From DAONJL01 sp035405645 [NCBI: bacterium] (GTDB taxonomy: Bacteria > JAGOBX01 > DAONJL01), in contig DAONJL010000037.1 of the NCBI GenBank assembly GCA_035405645.1, forward strand, positions 4,895 through 17,126: a stretch of 12,232 nt of DNA, read 5' to 3'. The number at the start of each line of letters is the position of its first letter. The stretch's first letter is position 1. Shown here piece by piece: positions 7,812 through 12,232 of the stretch. A program made the position numbers and the translations under genes. The notes beneath the pieces are model-generated. The model did no database searches. It was not told the DNA's origin and saw only the letters and a list, made by a program, of their open reading frames with translations.

Positions 7812-9199
7812 AACATACAATTTTTATTATTTTCTTTATACTTTTTATTTTTAATTTTATTTTTGCTGAGGATTTGGTTAAAGCAATTGAAAATGCTAAA
7901 ATTGACCTTGATGAAATAATAAAAGAAAATAAAAATTTAATCAAAAAAATATCAGATGAACGCGAACAATTAGAAAGACAAAAATCAGAATTAAAATTAA
8001 AATTTGAAAAATTATTTGATGAAGAACAGAAGATAAGAAATAAAAATAAAAATTTAGAAGCATTGAAAAATGAATTAGAGAAAAAAATTTCAGAAAAGAA
8101 TTATGAAATAATTGAATTTAAAAATATCATAAATGAAAGAATAAATGATTTATATACTGAATTATTAGTGTATAGCACAGCACCTGATAATTTTGATGAT
8201 TTACAAATTTTAAAAAATTTTTTAATTTCCAATATTCAACCAAATTCTGAAAATTTAAAAATTATTTTTAATATTCTATTAAATGAAATTAAAAGAGGTT
8301 CGCAAATTATAAAATTTCAAGGAAAATTTTTTAATAAAGAAGGAAAAGAAGATATTGGTGAAATTATAAGATTTGGAAAAATATTTGCCATTTTTAAAAA
8401 TGATAATAAATTTGGTTTTTTAGGTTATTCATCATCTACTAACTCTTTTTTTGAATTACCAATAAAGTTAAATTCTAAATTTTATAAATATATAAAAAAA
8501 TATTTCGAAGAAGAGAAAGAAATAAAATATCTGCCAATAGATATTTCAGGTGGCAATGCAATTGAAATAATTAAAAACAAAAAGAATTTAATTGAGCATA
8601 TTAAATCAGGTGGCATAATAGTTTATCCAATTATTTTAATTGGTATTTTAGCAGTATTCATAATAATTGAAAGAATAATTAAATTAAATAAATATTTAAA
8701 AACAAATGAATTAATTTTTAAAAGAATAAATAATTTATTAGATAATCAAAATGAATTAGAAAATTTTTTAAAAGAAGCAAATGATAACATATTTTTTAAA
8801 ATTACAAAAACTATATTAAATAATAAAGAAAAAGATAAAAAAACAATCGAAGAATTAGTTGAAGAAAAAATAATGTATGAATTACCAGAATTAGAAAAAT
8901 ATCTTTCAACATTAAATATGTTTGGTGCAATATCGCCTTTACTTGGATTACTTGGAACTGTTACTGGTATAATTACAACATTTGATATTATAACTATTTT
9001 TGGCACTGGTAATCCAAAATTATTATCTGGTGGTATTTCAGAAGCACTTGTAACAACAGAACTTGGATTAATTATCGCCATACCTGTTCTTTTAGCACAT
9101 AATTTTCTAACAAATAAAGTTTCAAAAATTATAAATTTCATTGAAAAAAATAGTAATAATATTTTAAATAATTTATTATCTCAATATGAAAATAAATGA
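7808..9199 (+). CDS. ttpC: TtpC-type MotA/TolQ/ExbB proton-channel protein with long periplasmic N-terminal domain
   Basis: This 463-residue protein is far longer than classical ExbB or TolQ (about 230-245). It has a signal peptide (1-20, cleavage after F-A), a coiled coil at about 24-110, and a periplasmic domain with I-I-R-F-G-K-I-F (187-194). The ExbB core has three membrane segments at about 268-290, 371-393 and 414-433. The core shows G-A-I-S-P-L-L-G-L-L-G-T-V-T-G (373-387) and S-E-A-L-V-T-T-E-L-G-L-I-I-A-I-P (411-426), the proton-channel signature with conserved Thr residues. This matches TtpC, an extra component required by the Vibrio TonB2 system. It probably forms a membrane complex with the short ExbB and ExbD and reaches into the periplasm. 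It overlaps its neighbours on both sides (4 bp upstream, 14 bp downstream) and has no Shine-Dalgarno of its own. Confidence 0.88.
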   Translation: MKHTIFIIFFILFIFNFIFAEDLVKAIENAKIDLDEIIKENKNLIKKISDEREQLERQKSELKLKFEKLFDEEQKIRNKNKNLEALKNELEKKISEKNYEIIEFKNIINERINDLYTELLVYSTAPDNFDDLQILKNFLISNIQPNSENLKIIFNILLNEIKRGSQIIKFQGKFFNKEGKEDIGEIIRFGKIFAIFKNDNKFGFLGYSSSTNSFFELPIKLNSKFYKYIKKYFEEEKEIKYLPIDISGGNAIEIIKNKKNLIEHIKSGGIIVYPIILIGILAVFIIIERIIKLNKYLKTNELIFKRINNLLDNQNELENFLKEANDNIFFKITKTILNNKEKDKKTIEELVEEKIMYELPELEKYLSTLNMFGAISPLLGLLGTVTGIITTFDIITIFGTGNPKLLSGGISEALVTTELGLIIAIPVLLAHNFLTNKVSKIINFIEKNSNNILNNLLSQYENK

Positions 9200-9698
9200 T
9201 ATTTTTGATTTTATATCTATACCTTTTATTTATTTTGAAAAAGGTGGATTTCTTATTTTCCCTTTATTTTTTATATCTGTCATTCTTTGGTCTATTATTA
9301 TTGAATCTTTTTTTATTTTAAAACAAGAGAAAAGAAAGATAAATATTTTTTTAGATACTTTTGAAAAAGAAAAAAAAATAAATTATAATGAATATCAAGA
9401 AATAAATAATACACTTAAAAATTTTGATAAAAATATTTCTTATATAAAAATTCTAACATTTATTGCACCACTTATTGGGCTTCTTGGTACTATTACTGGT
9501 TTGTTGCGAACTTTTAATTTTACTGATTTGGATAATTTTAATCATATTTCTTCTGGTATAGCAGAAGCATTAATAACAACTGAGTTAGGTCTTTTAATTG
9601 CTTTACCTGCTTATTTTTTTCAAAACTATCAGTTAAATTTATTGAGTAAATATAAATTATTTTTTGAACATATAAAAAATAATTATGATTACAATTAG
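9186..9698 (+). CDS. exbB: Short ExbB proton-channel subunit (ExbB2 type)
   Basis: This 170-residue protein has three membrane segments (about 22-45, 88-110 and 127-147). It carries the core signature A-P-L-I-G-L-L-G-T-I-T-G-L (94-106) and A-E-A-L-I-T-T-E-L-G-L-L-I-A-L-P (126-141). The cytoplasmic loop between helices 1 and 2 is only about 40 residues, as in the compact ExbB2 proteins of TtpC-containing systems. Together with ExbD it should form the pentamer-type proton channel that energises TonB in the inner membrane. The core is clearly paralogous to the C-terminal part of the preceding TtpC. The gene overlaps ttpC by 14 bp and exbD by 14 bp, so the subunits are probably made by coupled translation. 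Confidence 0.9.
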   Translation: MKINDIFDFISIPFIYFEKGGFLIFPLFFISVILWSIIIESFFILKQEKRKINIFLDTFEKEKKINYNEYQEINNTLKNFDKNISYIKILTFIAPLIGLLGTITGLLRTFNFTDLDNFNHISSGIAEALITTELGLLIALPAYFFQNYQLNLLSKYKLFFEHIKNNYDYN

Positions 9699-10098
9699 AA
9701 AAAAAAATAATTTTCAAACAACAGAGCAAATCAATATTGCTCCACTTATTGATATGGTTTTTATTTTACTTATATTTTTTATTCTTACTTCTACATTTAC
9801 AAAAGAGACTGGAATAGAAATAAATAAACCTGTCGCAAAATCAGTAAAAAAATTAACAAAAGAGAATATATTTATTACAGTAAATAAAAATGGTGCTGTT
9901 TATTATAATAATAAACAAATTGATATTTATTCAATAAGAAGTATAATAAAACGAGCAATAAAAAATAGCCCAAATACTGATGTATTAATAATATCAGATA
10001 AAGATACAAAAACTGGTTTAATTGTTTCAATTATTGACCAATGTAAAATTGCTGGTGCGAAAAATATTTTTATTTCAGCTAATAAAAATGAAGAATAA
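9685..10098 (+). CDS. exbD: ExbD biopolymer transport protein
   Basis: This 137-residue protein has the ExbD/TolR layout. A short cytoplasmic N-terminus is followed by one membrane segment reading I-A-P-L-I-D23-M-V-F-I-L-L-I-F-F, then a periplasmic domain with V-N-K-N-G-A-V-Y-Y (86-94). The Asp in the membrane segment corresponds to the essential proton-binding Asp25 of E. coli ExbD. Length is normal. It works with ExbB and TtpC to convert proton motive force into movement of TonB. It overlaps exbB by 14 bp and tonB by 11 bp. Confidence 0.92.
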   Translation: MITIRKKNNFQTTEQINIAPLIDMVFILLIFFILTSTFTKETGIEINKPVAKSVKKLTKENIFITVNKNGAVYYNNKQIDIYSIRSIIKRAIKNSPNTDVLIISDKDTKTGLIVSIIDQCKIAGAKNIFISANKNEE

Positions 10099-10789
10099 AC
10101 TCTTTTTTAAATCACTGATTATTTCTTTATTTTTAAATTTATTATTATTTTTTCTTATTCCTTACATTACTTATTTTTCAAGCAAAATAAAATATCCTGA
10201 TGAATTTATTTCCTCATTAACAATTGATATAAAAAAAATTGAAGAAGAAAAATATATAATTTCAAAAAAAATTATTAATGATAATAAGGAACATTTTAAT
10301 GCTCAGTCAAATGTAAAAAATGAAATTTTAAATAAAACTATTAATAATAAATTTTCTTTAACAGAACATAAATCATTAAATATAAATTTTGATAATTTGA
10401 ATATAATTCAACCAGATATAAATATTCCATTATATTCAGAAAATTTTAGATTTGAAAATAGCAGTCAAGGAATTTCAGCATTTACTCAAACTGGAATTTT
10501 TAATGAAAGTGAATTAGAAAATAAACCACAAATTATTTATAAAATTGAACCTACTTATCCTATTGTTGCAAAAAAATTAGGAATAGAAGGTTATGTTGTT
10601 TTACAATTTATAGTTAATGAAAATGGTAATGTTGAAAATATTATTATTCTTGAAAATTCGCCATCAGATATATTTAATGAAAATACAATAATAGCAGTAA
10701 AGCAATGGAAATTTATTCCTGGTTCTTTCAATAATCAGAAAGTAAAAACAAACTGCCAAATCAAAATAAATTTTAAATTAAATAAATAA
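10088..10789 (+). CDS. tonB: TonB family energy-transducing protein
   Basis: The ATG at 10088 is chosen (233 residues). A TTG at 10022 would add 22 residues that only mirror exbD in another frame and would bury the membrane anchor. Residues 6-30 form the inner-membrane anchor. A linker of about 115 residues follows, rich in Asn, Lys and Ile rather than Pro. The TonB C-terminal domain (about 146-233) has E-P-T-Y-P-I-V-A, G-I-E-G-Y-V-V-L-Q-F, N-G-N-V, S-P-S-D-I-F-N and W-K-F-I-P-G. That domain binds the TonB box of outer-membrane receptors. The anchor shows S13-x3-N17, where E. coli TonB has Ser16-x3-His20, so the key His is Asn here. The gene overlaps exbD by 11 bp and is the last of the unit. 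Confidence 0.9.
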   Translation: MKNKLFFKSLIISLFLNLLLFFLIPYITYFSSKIKYPDEFISSLTIDIKKIEEEKYIISKKIINDNKEHFNAQSNVKNEILNKTINNKFSLTEHKSLNINFDNLNIIQPDINIPLYSENFRFENSSQGISAFTQTGIFNESELENKPQIIYKIEPTYPIVAKKLGIEGYVVLQFIVNENGNVENIIILENSPSDIFNENTIIAVKQWKFIPGSFNNQKVKTNCQIKINFKLNK

Positions 10790-11110
10790 GAAACTTTTAA
10801 TTATTTTTGATGATAATATAACTTTGTTTAAATAATGAAATGTAAATCAATTACTAATATCTTTTGATTATCAAAATATTTATTTCCTCAATTTAGCACA
10901 AATAAATTTTTACACAAAAACTATATAGAATTTTGCTATTATTTATTTTAATTTTTGTTCAAAAAGATAAATTTAATATGCAGTGAATTATCTTCTATAA
11001 TTACGCAGTCTATAATAAAATCTAATTCTTAAAAATTCACTCTTTAATTAACTATTATTTTTCTCGGATTTGCTTAATTTTATTTATATTTTTTAACAAC
11101 TCTCAAAAAA
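10790..11110. other. Convergent intergenic region, no gene seen
   Basis: This 321-bp stretch lies between the ends of tonB (+) and the radical SAM gene (-). It is extremely AT-rich, has no credible open frame, tRNA or tandem repeat, and no promoter is expected here because both flanking genes point into it. The only structure seen is the palindrome at 10862-10876, listed separately. Confidence 0.6.
10862..10876. terminator. Candidate weak bidirectional terminator palindrome
   Basis: TTTTGAT-T-ATCAAAA is a perfect 7+7 palindrome around a single T. As RNA it would give about six pairs with a three-base loop. It sits 73 bp past the tonB stop between convergent genes, and T-rich DNA follows. The stem is weak (one G-C pair) and a true U-tract is not evident, so this is tentative. 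Confidence 0.28.
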
Positions 11111-12124
11111 TTAAACAACAAAATATGGCAATTTATAATTGCAATTCGGACATTTATCTAACACCATTTTATTTGTTATATAATAATAATTTCTCGTAAT
11201 TAATTCAAAATTACAATTTGGACAATATGTGCTCGAATATTTAGCCAAACCAACATTCCCTAAATAAACATATTGTAATTTATTTTTTGCTATTTCATAT
11301 ATTTTAATTAATAATTTTTCATCTGTTGGTGGTTGACTTGCTTTATATCGGGGAAAATATCTTGAAAAATGTAATGGTATATTTTTATCAAGTTCTGCTA
11401 TCCAGTCCACCATTTTCTTTATTTCATTTATATCATCATTTAAAGTTGGTATTACTAAACAGGTTAATTCAATATGAACTTTCATTTCATAAAAAATTTC
11501 AATAAATTTCATTACATAAGATAAAGAACCTTTACAATTTTTTTTATAAAATTCTTCTGTAAATGCTTTTAAATCTATATTTGCTGCATTAATTAATTTT
11601 GCAAGTTCAGTAGCAGCATCTTTATTTATTGAACCATTTGTTACTAATACTGATTTAATATGATTTTTTTTTAATTCTGGTACACAATCAATTAAATATT
11701 CATACATAATCAAAGGTTCATTGTAAGTAAATGAAACAAGATTAGTATTATTTTGTTTGCATAACTCAATAATTTTTTCAGGTTGATATGTTCGCAAAAA
11801 ATTAATATTTTCTTCCAATATATTTGTTTGACTAATTTCAAAATTTTGACAGAAAAAACATTTCAAATTACAACCAATTGATCCAAATGATAAAATACTT
11901 GAACCAGGATAAAAATGATATAATGGTTTTTTTTCAATTGGGTCAAGAGCAGCCGAACAAAATTTACCATAAGTTTCTGCATACAGTATTCCATCAGTAT
12001 TTTTTCGAACGCCACAAACGCCTATTTTATTATTATCTATTATACATTGATGATGACATAATTTACATTGAACTCTTTTGGAATTTAATTTTTCATAAAA
12101 TTCTGCTTCGCGTTTAATTTGCAT
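11111..12124 (-). CDS. AmmeMemoRadiSam-system radical SAM enzyme
   Basis: This 337-residue protein matches the radical SAM family (pyruvate-formate-lyase-activase-like, COG1180) that co-occurs with AMMECR1 and MEMO1 homologues. The N-terminal Cys cluster is C20-x2-C23-x3-C27-x9-C37, followed by V-R-K-N. D-P-I-E-K-K-P-L-Y-H-F-Y-P-G lies at 61-74 and the radical SAM motif C85-N-L-K-C89-F-F-C92-Q-N-F-E-I-S follows. The end has two C-P-N-C knuckles (301-304 and 325-328), probably metal-binding. Its substrate is unknown in the family. The ATG at 12124 is one nucleotide after the stop of the preceding minus-strand gene, so the two are coupled. No recognisable MEMO or AMMECR1 gene is visible here. 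Length and motifs are normal, so the gene looks intact. Confidence 0.88.
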   Translation of the reverse strand: MQIKREAEFYEKLNSKRVQCKLCHHQCIIDNNKIGVCGVRKNTDGILYAETYGKFCSAALDPIEKKPLYHFYPGSSILSFGSIGCNLKCFFCQNFEISQTNILEENINFLRTYQPEKIIELCKQNNTNLVSFTYNEPLIMYEYLIDCVPELKKNHIKSVLVTNGSINKDAATELAKLINAANIDLKAFTEEFYKKNCKGSLSYVMKFIEIFYEMKVHIELTCLVIPTLNDDINEIKKMVDWIAELDKNIPLHFSRYFPRYKASQPPTDEKLLIKIYEIAKNKLQYVYLGNVGLAKYSSTYCPNCNFELITRNYYYITNKMVLDKCPNCNYKLPYFVV

Positions 12125-12125
12125 A

Positions 12126-12232
12126 TTAAAAATATTGTTTCAAAATTTCAATAATATCATTTACTGAATCTTTTTTTATTCCACTTTTTATGCCGTATTT
12201 AACAATTTCAATTGCTGCCTTATGATAATTAT
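12126..12232 (-). CDS. C-terminal end of an unidentified protein (partial)
   Basis: On the minus strand a frame open from the window edge ends with TAA at 12128-12126. It gives 34 residues ending in D-S-V-N-D-I-I-E-I-L-K-Q-Y-F. They look like two amphipathic helices, with no family signature that I recognise. The stop is one nucleotide upstream of the radical SAM start, so this is very probably the preceding gene of the same operon. AMMECR1 or MEMO would be expected from the family context, but the visible tail does not show their signatures. Confidence 0.55.
   Translation of the reverse strand, partial: NYHKAAIEIVKYGIKSGIKKDSVNDIIEILKQYF

Noticed and set aside
8746-9141. Open frame of 131 codons on the minus strand
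   Set aside because: It lies wholly opposite the conserved ExbB core of ttpC, and its translation shows no family signature. It is a shadow frame.
9538-9729. Open frame of 63 codons on the minus strand
   Set aside because: It lies opposite the end of exbB and start of exbD, whose conserved motifs are on the plus strand.
10022-10087. N-terminal extension of TonB from a TTG codon
   Set aside because: The 66 bases are exbD coding sequence in another frame. The ATG at 10088 gives a normal TonB N-terminus with its membrane anchor in place.
10790-11110. Small RNA, tRNA or CRISPR in the convergent gap
   Set aside because: No cloverleaf, no regularly spaced repeats and no promoter-like pair were found by eye. 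Only one short A/T palindrome is present.
11878-12117. Open frame of 79 codons on the plus strand
   Set aside because: It is antisense to the radical SAM gene across its Cys motifs and has no recognisable features.

Overview
The window comes from a very AT-rich bacterial genome (about one fifth to one quarter G+C by eye). Genes are densely packed. TGA is a genuine stop: it ends at least three genes in ATGA-type or longer overlaps, so the standard bacterial code applies. A complete TonB energising operon implies a cell with an outer membrane. The glycan-lipid genes and the AmmeMemoRadiSam-type radical SAM enzyme fit an environmental or candidate-phylum anaerobe, but nothing in the window fixes the taxonomy.

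Region 1 (1-4821, + strand) is a surface-glycan operon. In order it holds: the tail of a flippase-like membrane protein (UPF0104 / LPG-synthase-TM type); a radical SAM protein with a SPASM-like C-terminus; a WbqC-family protein; an extended SDR of the nucleotide-sugar 4,6-dehydratase type; and a GT-C polytopic glycosyltransferase. Genes overlap or lie within about 20 bp of each other. The set looks like a pathway that makes or modifies an unusual sugar and transfers it, from a lipid carrier, outside the cytoplasmic membrane.

Region 2 (4822-5012) is a 191-bp intergenic stretch. It has a weak all-A/T terminator-like segment, then a strong sigma70-like promoter (TTGACA, 17 bp, TAAAAT) and a clear ribosome binding site.

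Region 3 (5013-10789, + strand) is one tightly packed transcription unit: argC, a GT2 glycosyltransferase, then DUF3450 protein, TtpC-type long ExbB, short ExbB, ExbD and TonB. The last five form a TonB2/TtpC-type system like that known from Vibrio. It couples proton motive force to outer-membrane receptors, none of which is encoded here. Its TonB has Asn where the essential transmembrane His of E. coli TonB lies, and it lacks a proline-rich linker. DUF3450 and the TtpC N-terminal region share a signal peptide, coiled coil and 'I-R-x-G-K-I' layout, which suggests common origin or assembly.

Region 4 (10790-11110) is a convergent intergenic stretch of 321 bp with only a small A/T-rich palindrome.

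Region 5 (11111-12232, - strand) holds an AmmeMemoRadiSam-system radical SAM enzyme, preceded one nucleotide away by the last 34 codons of an unidentified gene that runs off the window.

The most interesting points are the radical SAM/WbqC/dehydratase glycan module, the linkage of argC and a glycosyltransferase to a full TonB motor, and the natural His-to-Asn TonB transmembrane segment.
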